Positions 34,227 to 42,585 of a DNA stretch of 52,209 nt are shown here, piece by piece. The notes beneath the pieces were generated by a model that saw only the letters and a program-made list of their open reading frames with translations, had not been told where the DNA came from and did not search any database. Position 1 is the first letter of the stretch, and each line of letters begins with the position of its first letter. The stretch spans positions 1 through 52,209 of the forward strand of contig JAHBAA010000121.1 of NCBI GenBank assembly GCA_018385425.1, given 5' to 3'. Source of the stretch: Acetatifactor sp. (lineage in GTDB: Bacteria; Bacillota; Clostridia; Lachnospirales; Lachnospiraceae). The position numbers and the translations under genes were made by a program.

Positions 34227-36083
34227 TTATTTCATACAGATTTTCATTGGGATCCGCAGTCTGACTCTGGTTCCCATTCCCACATGGGAATCGATCTGCA
34301 AACCGTTTTCCTCTCCGTAGAGAAGCTTCAGCCGTTGATTGATATTGTACAAACCGATACTGTGGGTACGTCCCGTATCCTTCGTCAGAATATCCTGCCG
34401 CAGGGTTCTCAGACGATCCTCATCCATACCTTCCCCATTATCGAAGATATCAATGAACAGCATCTCCTCCTTCTCTCTCTTTCTTTCCTCTCTGTCCAGC
34501 TCCGTAGTCTTCGGCTCATAACCGCGATAGATATCGATCCGGATCCATCCGCCGGAGTCCTTGCCCTCCAGTCCATGCACCACAGAATTTTCCACCACCG
34601 GCTGAAGCAGAAGCGGCAGCAGAGCCACCTGCTCCGGATCCACGCCGTCAAGGATCTCCACACCGGAATCAAACCGGTCTCCAAACCGCAGCTTCTGGAT
34701 CTGAAGATAGCAGTCCACATGCTCCAGTTCCTTTGCAAGTGTGGAACGCTCTGTTCCGGTATTCTCCAGCACATACCGCATGGTCTTGCCCAGCAGCTTG
34801 ATGGCGCCGGCCACCTCCCTGTCCCCGGCGGTAAAGGCCTTCATGCGGATCGTTTCCAGTGTATTATACAGGAAATGGGGATTGATCTGACTGGCCAGCA
34901 TCTTGTAATCGATCTCCAGCTGCCTTCTCTCCAGGGTCTGCTCTTTGATCTGCGCCTGGTAGATCTTCGCCTCATTCTGTTTGATCTTTTCTACCATGAC
35001 CTGCAGATCGGAATACACCTGGGATATTTCATCCTGCCCCTGTATCTCGGGCACCAACGCATAGTCCTGTCTGCTCGCCTTATGCATTTCCTCCCGCAGC
35101 AGATTGATTCTGGCGGAAATATAGTGGGTAAAAAATGAAATCAGCGCCCAGGGGATCAACAGAGCACAGCCTACGATCACCATACAGAGACGGATGATCT
35201 TCTGAATCTCCCCATGAGCCTCTCTGTTCATGGTACAGATATAGATTTTCGACATGGTCTGATAGGTGTTCAGCGTGCTCAACGTTGTGAGGCAGCTTCT
35301 GTCATCCAGCAGGATATCGCCGGAAAAAGTAAAATAATTCTGATTGTAGTCGATCTCCACCGGCATGGGAATTCCCGCTTCTGAACGGTTGGAACTGTAA
35401 AAGCAATCCTCCGTTCCGACTGACAGATAGGTGTGATAGGAGGTGTTCTCAATGCAGGAACGCAGATAATCATCGCTGACTCTGACCACCAATACCGCCT
35501 TGTAACCGGAATCCCACAGAGGGACCTGACTGATCAGACTCAGCTGATAATAGGGAACTCCGGAGGCGTTTTCTTTCGGAATTGAGGTCCAAAAGGCTCC
35601 CGTCTGCTGCAGTGCCCTCTGGTACCAGCCCTGCTCTCGGACCTCAGAAGTGGTGCTGTAAAACTGCCTGTAGCTGACCATGGTGGGATTGTCACAGTAG
35701 ATAGTCACGTCGCCGATCTCCAGAAAGCTCTTCCGATAAGAATCCAGCAGATCGATTCGATCAACTATTTTCCGGAATTCCTCTGAAGATCCATACTTCG
35801 TATCCAGCGCATGACGGATCGATTCATTGGAAATGATGTTGTCTGCATAGGTTTTCACCTGGGCAGTAAACTCAAACAACAGGTTCTTCACACGAATATT
35901 ATCCGCATCCAGCATATCATTATGATAATCCGTCAGCATGCTGTAATTCTGGAAGGTCAAGACAATGCCTAACACCATGATCGGTATCACAAATGCAAAG
36001 AAATAGATGGTATTCAGCTGGTTCCTGATTTTTCTTCTGCTCAAAAAGCTGAGAAACAAATTCCAATCGTGTAGCTTCTTCAT
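34227..36083 (-). CDS. YesM-type sensor histidine kinase
   Basis: A 618-residue kinase: membrane segment 1 (about 22-42), a large outer sensing domain of about 260 residues, membrane segment 2 (about 300-322), a HAMP-like linker, then QINPHFLYNTLE carrying the phospho-accepting His. The ATPase domain follows with NSVVHGLE and DNGEGMD. YesM kinases sense sugars or oligosaccharides outside the cell and phosphorylate a YesN-type regulator. GGTGGAG lies upstream of the ATG. It follows the solute-binding protein gene but is cut off from it by a terminator. Confidence 0.92.
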   Translation of the reverse strand: MKKLHDWNLFLSFLSRRKIRNQLNTIYFFAFVIPIMVLGIVLTFQNYSMLTDYHNDMLDADNIRVKNLLFEFTAQVKTYADNIISNESIRHALDTKYGSSEEFRKIVDRIDLLDSYRKSFLEIGDVTIYCDNPTMVSYRQFYSTTSEVREQGWYQRALQQTGAFWTSIPKENASGVPYYQLSLISQVPLWDSGYKAVLVVRVSDDYLRSCIENTSYHTYLSVGTEDCFYSSNRSEAGIPMPVEIDYNQNYFTFSGDILLDDRSCLTTLSTLNTYQTMSKIYICTMNREAHGEIQKIIRLCMVIVGCALLIPWALISFFTHYISARINLLREEMHKASRQDYALVPEIQGQDEISQVYSDLQVMVEKIKQNEAKIYQAQIKEQTLERRQLEIDYKMLASQINPHFLYNTLETIRMKAFTAGDREVAGAIKLLGKTMRYVLENTGTERSTLAKELEHVDCYLQIQKLRFGDRFDSGVEILDGVDPEQVALLPLLLQPVVENSVVHGLEGKDSGGWIRIDIYRGYEPKTTELDREERKREKEEMLFIDIFDNGEGMDEDRLRTLRQDILTKDTGRTHSIGLYNINQRLKLLYGEENGLQIDSHVGMGTRVRLRIPMKICMK

Positions 36084-36181
36084 TCTCCACCCCGCCTCGC
36101 GGACGGCAGAGTATTTTTCACGCTTTGACCCTGCTGCCCGTCTCTTCTGCCCACATTATACCACTGCAAACCCAATTCTGC

Positions 36182-36222
36182 AAAAAAAGGCTGCGGATTC
36201 CTTTTCAGGAACAGCCGCAGCC
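36182..36222 (-). terminator. Terminator after the sugar-import genes
   Basis: GGCTGCGG/CCGCAGCC arms (36189-36196 and 36215-36222) with an inner ATTCC/GGAAC pair, followed by seven T on the minus strand. Confidence 0.92.
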
Positions 36223-36237
36223 CATATTTAGGGGAGA

Positions 36238-38004
36238 CTATTTGGTAACTTCTAACTGAAGCGCATATTTTCTGTCACATTCGCTCTTCGCCCATGCCTT
36301 CACCTTTTGGGTGGGGTCATAGCTTCTGGCACGATTCTTCATATCGTTGACGATCTTGTTGAACTCCTCTTCATCAGCGGCATAGATCGCTTTCCAGGAG
36401 TAATCCTTTACGCAGGTCTGGATCTGCTCCTTGACGCTCTCCAGTTCGTCGGACAGCTTGCTGGCGGAGAAGGTGGTAGCGATGGCAACCTTGTAGTTGG
36501 TCTTTTCCATGTACTCCTCCACACTGAGACATCCGGTAAAGTCGCGCCAATCCTGATCGGCAGCATTCTTTCCCTCCGGAGACTGGGTACTGGACCAGAA
36601 ATCCTTGTCGTACTTTTCACCGGAAACAGGATTAATGTCTGTGGGAGACCATGTAATATTGTTGATCTGGAAGGAACCGTCGTTGAAGGTAGCTCCGCCC
36701 CACTCCTCAGGCATCATGGTCGTTCTGTCCGTGATCGCCTTCAAACCAAGCTCAGTGAAATAGCATTTATTATTCTCGTCGTAATCCCAGGTCAGTCCCT
36801 TCGGGCCGTAATCCAATGTGGTTCTTCCTTCAGGGGTGCACAGCCAGTTAATGATCTCCATACAGATCTCGGGATACTGTGTCTTGGCACCGATGGACCA
36901 GATACGGTTGGAGCCATATACACTCATGCCGTAAGCCAGAGGAGAAGCCTCGGTGGGAACCAGAGATCTCATGATCTTATTGGCGGCAATGTGCTCATCT
37001 GTGTTGTAGGAAGCATTTCCTGCATAGTTGAAGATGGAGAAGAAGACACCGCCGTTCTGAACCTTTTCACTCATCTTATCATAGGTCTGAGTCATAGAGT
37101 CGGGATCCAGAAGACCCTTCTGCTTCAGATCAAAGAAGAACTTCAGCATCTCCAGGTAGGGACCGTCATCCAGACAGTAATAATATTCACCGGTCTCGGG
37201 ATCATACAGACCCAGGTCAGCCTCATCATAACCATAATATGCGGTTGCCATAGCCTTCACATACATTACCATGCTGCCGTCCCAGTCGGGCCAAAGGCTC
37301 ATGGCGTAGGTAGGGTTCCCGGAGTCGTCGATAGGACAGATCTCCTTCATCTTCTCAAACAGGGAGATCATATCGTTTAAGTTCTTCACCTCCGGATGTC
37401 CCAGCTGCTGGTACAGATCCCAACGGATATCCCAGGTATAGAAGAAGGTCTCATGGTTCTCTGCAGAGCTTGCCACATTGTTTCCGAAACCATAGATGGT
37501 GGTAGCCTTTTCCTCGATGGGATTGCCATCCTCATCCTTGGGAGCACTCACCAATCGGTTCTTCTCCAATGCCTTGCTCATATGCTCCTTGATATACGGG
37601 CCGTAATCTGCCAGGAGATCATCCTCCTCCCAATCATAGAGCATGCCGTTTTCCACTGCCTGCTGGTACTGTTTTCCGTCAGATCCCCATACAACGATAT
37701 CTCCCAGGTTGCCGGATTCCATACGGGTCTCGTATACGCCGTCACCCTCCATGATAATATTGATCTTCACATTCCATTTTTCCTTCAGGATCTTTGCAAA
37801 CCATCCCTGCATTTCTCCGGAATAGTTGGCCAGCTGGCTATACACATTCAGCGTGATCTCCTTGTCGCTGTACAGATCGCTTCTCTCGATCCCCAGACTG
37901 CTCTCGGAAGAACCGGAGTCTGCCGCAGGAGTACCGGTGCCGCAGCCGGTCAGCAGTGTGGCCGTCATGGCCAGGGCAAGTATCTTTGTCATTAACTTCT
38001 TCAT
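36238..38004 (-). CDS. Extracellular solute-binding lipoprotein of an ABC sugar importer
   Basis: A 588-residue lipoprotein with a clean signal and lipobox (LLTGC, lipidated Cys21) and a Gly/Ser-rich linker. The mature part is of the large solute-binding type (LipO/YtcQ-like) used for complex oligosaccharides, with many aromatic residues for sugar stacking. It is the last gene of the importer operon, preceded by two permease genes. Confidence 0.92.
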   Translation of the reverse strand: MKKLMTKILALAMTATLLTGCGTGTPAADSGSSESSLGIERSDLYSDKEITLNVYSQLANYSGEMQGWFAKILKEKWNVKINIIMEGDGVYETRMESGNLGDIVVWGSDGKQYQQAVENGMLYDWEEDDLLADYGPYIKEHMSKALEKNRLVSAPKDEDGNPIEEKATTIYGFGNNVASSAENHETFFYTWDIRWDLYQQLGHPEVKNLNDMISLFEKMKEICPIDDSGNPTYAMSLWPDWDGSMVMYVKAMATAYYGYDEADLGLYDPETGEYYYCLDDGPYLEMLKFFFDLKQKGLLDPDSMTQTYDKMSEKVQNGGVFFSIFNYAGNASYNTDEHIAANKIMRSLVPTEASPLAYGMSVYGSNRIWSIGAKTQYPEICMEIINWLCTPEGRTTLDYGPKGLTWDYDENNKCYFTELGLKAITDRTTMMPEEWGGATFNDGSFQINNITWSPTDINPVSGEKYDKDFWSSTQSPEGKNAADQDWRDFTGCLSVEEYMEKTNYKVAIATTFSASKLSDELESVKEQIQTCVKDYSWKAIYAADEEEFNKIVNDMKNRARSYDPTQKVKAWAKSECDRKYALQLEVTK

Positions 38005-38038
38005 TGTTATCTCTCCTCTCTTTGGCTTGGTAGTGAGC

Positions 38039-38992
38039 TTAACCCTTCACCGCACCCATCATAATTCCCTTTTCAAAATATTTCTGCATAAAAGGATAAA
38101 CCATCAAAATCGGAATGATCGATACCATGGAGATCGTATACTTGATGACCTTGGTATTCAGCATACTGCTCTGCAGCACCTCCGAAAGTGCAGAGGTTCC
38201 GGAGTTCATCATCGCCGCCAGATTGGAAGCCTGATTCAGATACAGATACAGGCGATGCTGCAGCGTATACAGGGAAGGAGCACCCTGCATCAGAATCAGG
38301 GAATCCTGGAAGGAGTTCCAGTGTCCCACGGCACCGAAGATGGCGATGGTAGCCAGTATCGGCTTACTCAACGGCCAGATCAGCTTCCAGAAGATCACCA
38401 GCGTGGAAGCACCGTCGATCAGAGCGCTTTCCTCCAGTTCGGAAGGAATGGACTCGATGTAGGTCTTGACGAGAATAATATTGTAGGGAGCCACGATACC
38501 CGGAATGATATAGGCCCAGAAGGTATTGGTCAGTCCCAGCATGGACATATTCAAATACCAGGGAATCAGTCCGGCGTTAAAGTACATAGTAATGATCAAA
38601 AACCGATACCACAGCTTTCTGTGCCACATCTGCTGCTTGGTGACCAGATATCCCACGAAGGCAGAGGCCATAACCATCAGCGCCGTGCCAAGCAGCGTCC
38701 GCCCGGCGGAAACCAGGAATGCCTGCCCTACTTCCTTCGCCTGCAGCAGAGACAGGTAGTTGTTGATGTTCAGGCCAACCGGCAGAAAGTTGATCTGTCC
38801 CTTTCGAACCAGTTCATTATCTGAGATCGTATTGATAAACAGATAGTAGAACGGGAAGATACAGGTCAGGGTAAAGGCGATATAAAAGGTATAGTTGATC
38901 ACATCGAATATGATATCACCTGTAGAACGACGAAAGTGTTTTGCCTTATGATACTTGTTTTTCTTCTTTTTTTCAATTGCTTTTTCTGTCAT
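38039..38992 (-). CDS. Carbohydrate ABC transporter permease (YtcP/LplC-like)
   Basis: A 317-residue permease with about six membrane segments and the EAA loop ELEESALIDGASTLVIFW that contacts the ATPase. The N-terminus is unusually Lys-rich (EKKKKNKYHKAKH). Paired with the permease just upstream; they should form a heterodimeric channel. Confidence 0.94.
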   Translation of the reverse strand: MTEKAIEKKKKNKYHKAKHFRRSTGDIIFDVINYTFYIAFTLTCIFPFYYLFINTISDNELVRKGQINFLPVGLNINNYLSLLQAKEVGQAFLVSAGRTLLGTALMVMASAFVGYLVTKQQMWHRKLWYRFLIITMYFNAGLIPWYLNMSMLGLTNTFWAYIIPGIVAPYNIILVKTYIESIPSELEESALIDGASTLVIFWKLIWPLSKPILATIAIFGAVGHWNSFQDSLILMQGAPSLYTLQHRLYLYLNQASNLAAMMNSGTSALSEVLQSSMLNTKVIKYTISMVSIIPILMVYPFMQKYFEKGIMMGAVKG

Positions 38993-39007
38993 CCTGCATT
39001 CACCCCC

Positions 39008-40462
39008 TTAGATAATACTTTCGCCGCGTATCAGCTTGGAAATACCGTTTGCCATGAACAGCAGTGCCACGGATACCAGAGACTTCACCATACCGACTAC
39101 GGTGGACAGCGGGATCGCTCCGCTGCCGATACCCAATTCATAGACGTACAGATCTAATACGGTGATGGCATTGGCATTGATGGGGTTCTTAAATACCAGA
39201 TACTGTTCCATACCGTTGCTCAGGATTCCTGCCACCGACATCAGAAGCAGTACCATATAGGTAGGGATCAGACCGGGAACCGTGACATGCCAGATCTTCT
39301 GGAATCTTCCCGCGCCGTCTACCGTGGCCGCCTCATACAGCTGCTGATCGATACCGGAGATGCCGGCGATGTAGATGATGGCACTCCAGCCTACGCCCTT
39401 CCACATTCCCCAGAAAAGCATCTTCAGCCAGGTGTGTTCCGGATTCATCAACAGGTTCTCGCCTGTCTCCCACACACCCATCTGCATCATAATGCTGCTG
39501 ATGAAACCGTCGGAAGAGAAAATCGCAAGTGCCAGTGCATACACCAATACCCAGCTGATGAAGTTGGGGATGGTGGTAAAGGTCTGAACAAATCTTCTCA
39601 CCGGACCGCACTTGATCTCGGAGAGGAAGATGGCAAACGCCATTGCCACCCAGCTGGTAGCAATCCCGAGTCCGCTCATGGCAAGTGTATTTCGAAGTAC
39701 ACGGACAATATCCTGTCTGGTTGCCTCGTTCTGGAACAGAATGGTGAACCACTTGAAGCCCACAAATTTGTCCATGGAAAGGGTACTGCCGGAGGTGTAG
39801 TCGAAGAAGGCATATCTCCAGCCCCACAAGGGCAGATAGGAAAATACAAAGGCCGCTGCCAGGAAGGGAAGAAACATGAGAAACAGCTTGTATTTGGAGT
39901 CCATCTCCATCTTTTCTTCAACGGTTATCTTCCGAAGCAATAACTGATTCACAATGGCAACCGTCAAGCCTGTCAACGCCAGCACCAGGAAGATTCCGTA
40001 CCCTGCACCCTGAAAACAGGGAAGTACCTTCTCAGGCTTTGAAGTGGCTGCTACCTGACAGTAGGAAATGACAATTCCGATCAATCCGATAAGCTCCAGG
40101 GCTCCGCCGGTGATTCCGAAAATATTTCCCGCCTTTTTCATTTTGACATTTCCCAGGGACATGCATGCACAGATTCCGGTCAGCACGATTCCGATACAGA
40201 TGATCAGACAGGATGCAAACAGCAGGCGGAAGCTGCTCTCCTGCAGCCACCCCTTTGTAAAGGCCCTCTGACATTCACTGACCAGTTCCGAATATGCGAT
40301 TCCGCTGGTAAACAGAGACATGTTCTTGTTGATATAACCACAGATTCTGGCGGGATTTATTCCCGGGAACAGCATGAGTACCACTGACAGCAATGCGCTG
40401 ACTCTGCTGAAATAATAGAGTTTCCCGGCGATCCGCTCTTTTGAAGCTTCTTTCTCTCCCAT
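39008..40462 (-). CDS. Sugar ABC permease (LplB-like) with N-terminal membrane extension
   Basis: A 484-residue permease, against a usual length near 300. The first 190 or so residues add about four extra membrane segments; the ordinary LplB-type core starts near KLFLMFLPFLAAAF and carries the EAA loop YEAATVDGAGRFQKIW. GGAGG five bases upstream of the ATG at 40462 fixes the start; an ATG 12 bases earlier forms part of the ribosome site. A possible -10 (TATAAT) lies near 40497-40502. It opens the importer operon. The extension's role is unknown. Confidence 0.9.
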   Translation of the reverse strand: MGEKEASKERIAGKLYYFSRVSALLSVVLMLFPGINPARICGYINKNMSLFTSGIAYSELVSECQRAFTKGWLQESSFRLLFASCLIICIGIVLTGICACMSLGNVKMKKAGNIFGITGGALELIGLIGIVISYCQVAATSKPEKVLPCFQGAGYGIFLVLALTGLTVAIVNQLLLRKITVEEKMEMDSKYKLFLMFLPFLAAAFVFSYLPLWGWRYAFFDYTSGSTLSMDKFVGFKWFTILFQNEATRQDIVRVLRNTLAMSGLGIATSWVAMAFAIFLSEIKCGPVRRFVQTFTTIPNFISWVLVYALALAIFSSDGFISSIMMQMGVWETGENLLMNPEHTWLKMLFWGMWKGVGWSAIIYIAGISGIDQQLYEAATVDGAGRFQKIWHVTVPGLIPTYMVLLLMSVAGILSNGMEQYLVFKNPINANAITVLDLYVYELGIGSGAIPLSTVVGMVKSLVSVALLFMANGISKLIRGESII

Positions 40463-40567
40463 AGCTACCTCCATTTTCGTTCCATTTTTACTGTCTCAAT
40501 TATAAACAAGTAAGCCCTCGAAAAATACCGCAAATACTTGCACACATTTACCGTCTAAATTTGACAC

Positions 40568-40595
40568 AAAAAGCCGGCTGAGAAACTCAGCCGGC
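40568..40595 (-). terminator. Terminator after the surface protein gene
   Basis: A perfect ten-base stem (GCCGGCTGAG/CTCAGCCGGC) with a three-base loop is followed by five T on the minus strand. Confidence 0.94.
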
Positions 40596-40631
40596 CGGAA
40601 ATAAGGGAAAAAAAGTATAAGGATATTCTTA

Positions 40632-42392
40632 CTATTTCTTCTTCTTGGAGAAGACAACTGCCGCTCCTGCAGCAACAGCCACCACTGCCACAACAATCAC
40701 AACGATCACAGTGGCGCTCATTCCGGATCCGCCGTTGTCAGTCTCAACAACTGCTGTCTCAGCAGAAGGTTCGGAAGAGGAGCTCTCCACAGCAGCCTCA
40801 GAGGAAGGCTCTGCAGCCTCAGCTGCCTTATCATATGCGAAGCCGCTGACGGTAAAGGTTACGCTGATCTTGGACATGGGAGTTGCATAGTAACCGATGG
40901 TCTTCACGTCCTCATTCCAGATATTCTGGATCAGGATATTCACATAGTCCTTGGAATCAGGGCTGAGAATCGCGCCGCCCTCAGCAAGCTCTACGCTCTT
41001 GCCGTCGATCTTCAATTCCACATCACTGATCTCCACTTCGTTGGTGTTGGGAATATCTGTGGAGATAAAGATCAGGTTCATGTAATCCTGGTCTGCAAAC
41101 TCTCCGTCAGGGAAAGCAAGTCCGTCTACGGATACGGTATAAGTACCGTTACCCTCAATCTTCGCATCGGTAAAGGTTCCGGGAAGTGTGACAGCGACAT
41201 CGCCGTCCCAACCGGTCACCTTGTAGAAAACATCGCTGTCCTTACCATAGGTAGCATCATCGAAAGCGTTTCTGAAGGAATACTTAGGAGTCTGGATACC
41301 AAGGTAAGCATTGTAGGTACCGTTCACATCCACAGGACCTGCAGCGGAAACGTATGCTTCCTCCTCTTCTGCCTCTGCGATATAGATCATAGGAGTGATC
41401 TCAAAAGCAATGGTGGTATAACCGGAAGGAGACTCAGCCAGATACTTGTCGCCCCACTCGTTATAACCGCCTGCAATTCTGACACAGTTGTCCGCATAGT
41501 CGCCGGTTCCCTCTGCCCAGAAGTTCTTGCCGACGGTCAGGTCGGTTGCTACTTCCTTGCCGTCGATCAAGGTCTTCACCTCAAAAGTGGTGTTTGCCGC
41601 AAGGGTTGCAGGGTTGTCGATCAGCATACAGGGTGCCACCCACCAGGTGTGATCCGTGGGATTCTCCAAGGTTAAGGAGATGGTAGTGGTCTCACCGCTC
41701 TTCAATACGCCGTCAGTCACAGATGCAATACCGGAAGGAGTGCTGGAAGGACCTGCATAGCCTACAGACCAATCCTCATTTGCACCGATACCGATGAATG
41801 CCGGATACTCTTCGGTGCTCAGAACGCCCTCTGAAGGATCAGCGAAAACAATGTGAGGGGTGATCTGGAACTCAATGGTCTTGAATCCCTTGGGAGCCTC
41901 AGCAATGTACTTGTCAGCCCACTCGTTGTAACCGCCGCCGATACGCACGCAGTTTCCTTTGTATTCTCCGGTGTCCTCAGCCCAACAGCTCTTTCCTGCG
42001 GAAAGATCGGTCGCAACCTCTACACCGTCCAGCAAAACCTTCACCTCAAAGGTTGACTCCTCGGAAATGTTTGCCGCATTATCGGTCACAAAACAGGGAG
42101 CTACGAACCATGTGTAGGACACGGTATCTTCAAAGGTAACGGAAAGCGTGGTGGTCTCACCATTCTTCAATTCACCCTCGACAGCCGTGCATGCCCCCGC
42201 ATTGCTGCCTGCGCCCTCGCCGTAATACTGCAATCCCCAGCTGCCGGCAGTCTCGCCGTCCGCACCGATTGCAATGAATGCATGATAGCTTTCGGAATCA
42301 CTTTCATCTGCACTTGCGCACAGAGTCAGGGATGAAAACATCAGCATGCAGGCAAGCAACGAAGCAAAGAGTCTTTTCATCTTCTTTTTCAT
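40632..42392 (-). CDS. Repeat-bearing surface protein, probably carbohydrate-binding
   Basis: A 586-residue secreted protein: a signal peptide (about 1-28), two tandem beta-rich repeats (about 36-185 and 197-340) sharing FIxIGA, DHTWWVAPC-type and NEWxDKYxAE blocks, and a different beta-rich module (about 350-520) that resembles modules of the GH5 enzyme. A Ser/Glu/Ala-rich linker follows, then one membrane segment ending in KKKK (about 558-586). There is no LPXTG motif, so the C-terminal helix itself anchors the protein. Binding of glycans is inferred from the neighbours and fold type. GGAGG seven bases upstream fixes the start. Confidence 0.82.
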   Translation of the reverse strand: MKKKMKRLFASLLACMLMFSSLTLCASADESDSESYHAFIAIGADGETAGSWGLQYYGEGAGSNAGACTAVEGELKNGETTTLSVTFEDTVSYTWFVAPCFVTDNAANISEESTFEVKVLLDGVEVATDLSAGKSCWAEDTGEYKGNCVRIGGGYNEWADKYIAEAPKGFKTIEFQITPHIVFADPSEGVLSTEEYPAFIGIGANEDWSVGYAGPSSTPSGIASVTDGVLKSGETTTISLTLENPTDHTWWVAPCMLIDNPATLAANTTFEVKTLIDGKEVATDLTVGKNFWAEGTGDYADNCVRIAGGYNEWGDKYLAESPSGYTTIAFEITPMIYIAEAEEEEAYVSAAGPVDVNGTYNAYLGIQTPKYSFRNAFDDATYGKDSDVFYKVTGWDGDVAVTLPGTFTDAKIEGNGTYTVSVDGLAFPDGEFADQDYMNLIFISTDIPNTNEVEISDVELKIDGKSVELAEGGAILSPDSKDYVNILIQNIWNEDVKTIGYYATPMSKISVTFTVSGFAYDKAAEAAEPSSEAAVESSSSEPSAETAVVETDNGGSGMSATVIVVIVVAVVAVAAGAAVVFSKKKK

Positions 42393-42542
42393 TCTTGTTC
42401 CTCCTTTTTGTACAGACCTTGACATCTATACACGCTAACTATTTTACAACGCTATTGTATCGAAAACAGGAAATGAAAAAAACAATGTTTTTTTTAGATA
42501 CTTTGCAGACATTTTTTTACATTCTGTTTTTTCACCGAAAAG
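42393..42542 (-). promoter_or_regulatory. Control region of the surface protein gene
   Basis: This T/A-rich stretch holds TTTTTTTTAGATA (42488-42500), exact copy of a 13-base string upstream of the GH5 gene and at a similar distance from the start codon (96 against 90 bases). No strong -35/-10 pair is visible, which suits an activated promoter. Confidence 0.4.
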
Positions 42543-42576
42543 AAAAACACTTCAGCCTTTCCGCCAAAGTGTTTTT
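42543..42576 (-). terminator. Terminator of the antiporter operon
   Basis: AAAAACACTT/AAGTGTTTTT arms ten bases after the last stop codon, with T-runs on the minus strand, end the operon. Confidence 0.9.
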
Positions 42577-42585
42577 CGCCTATGT

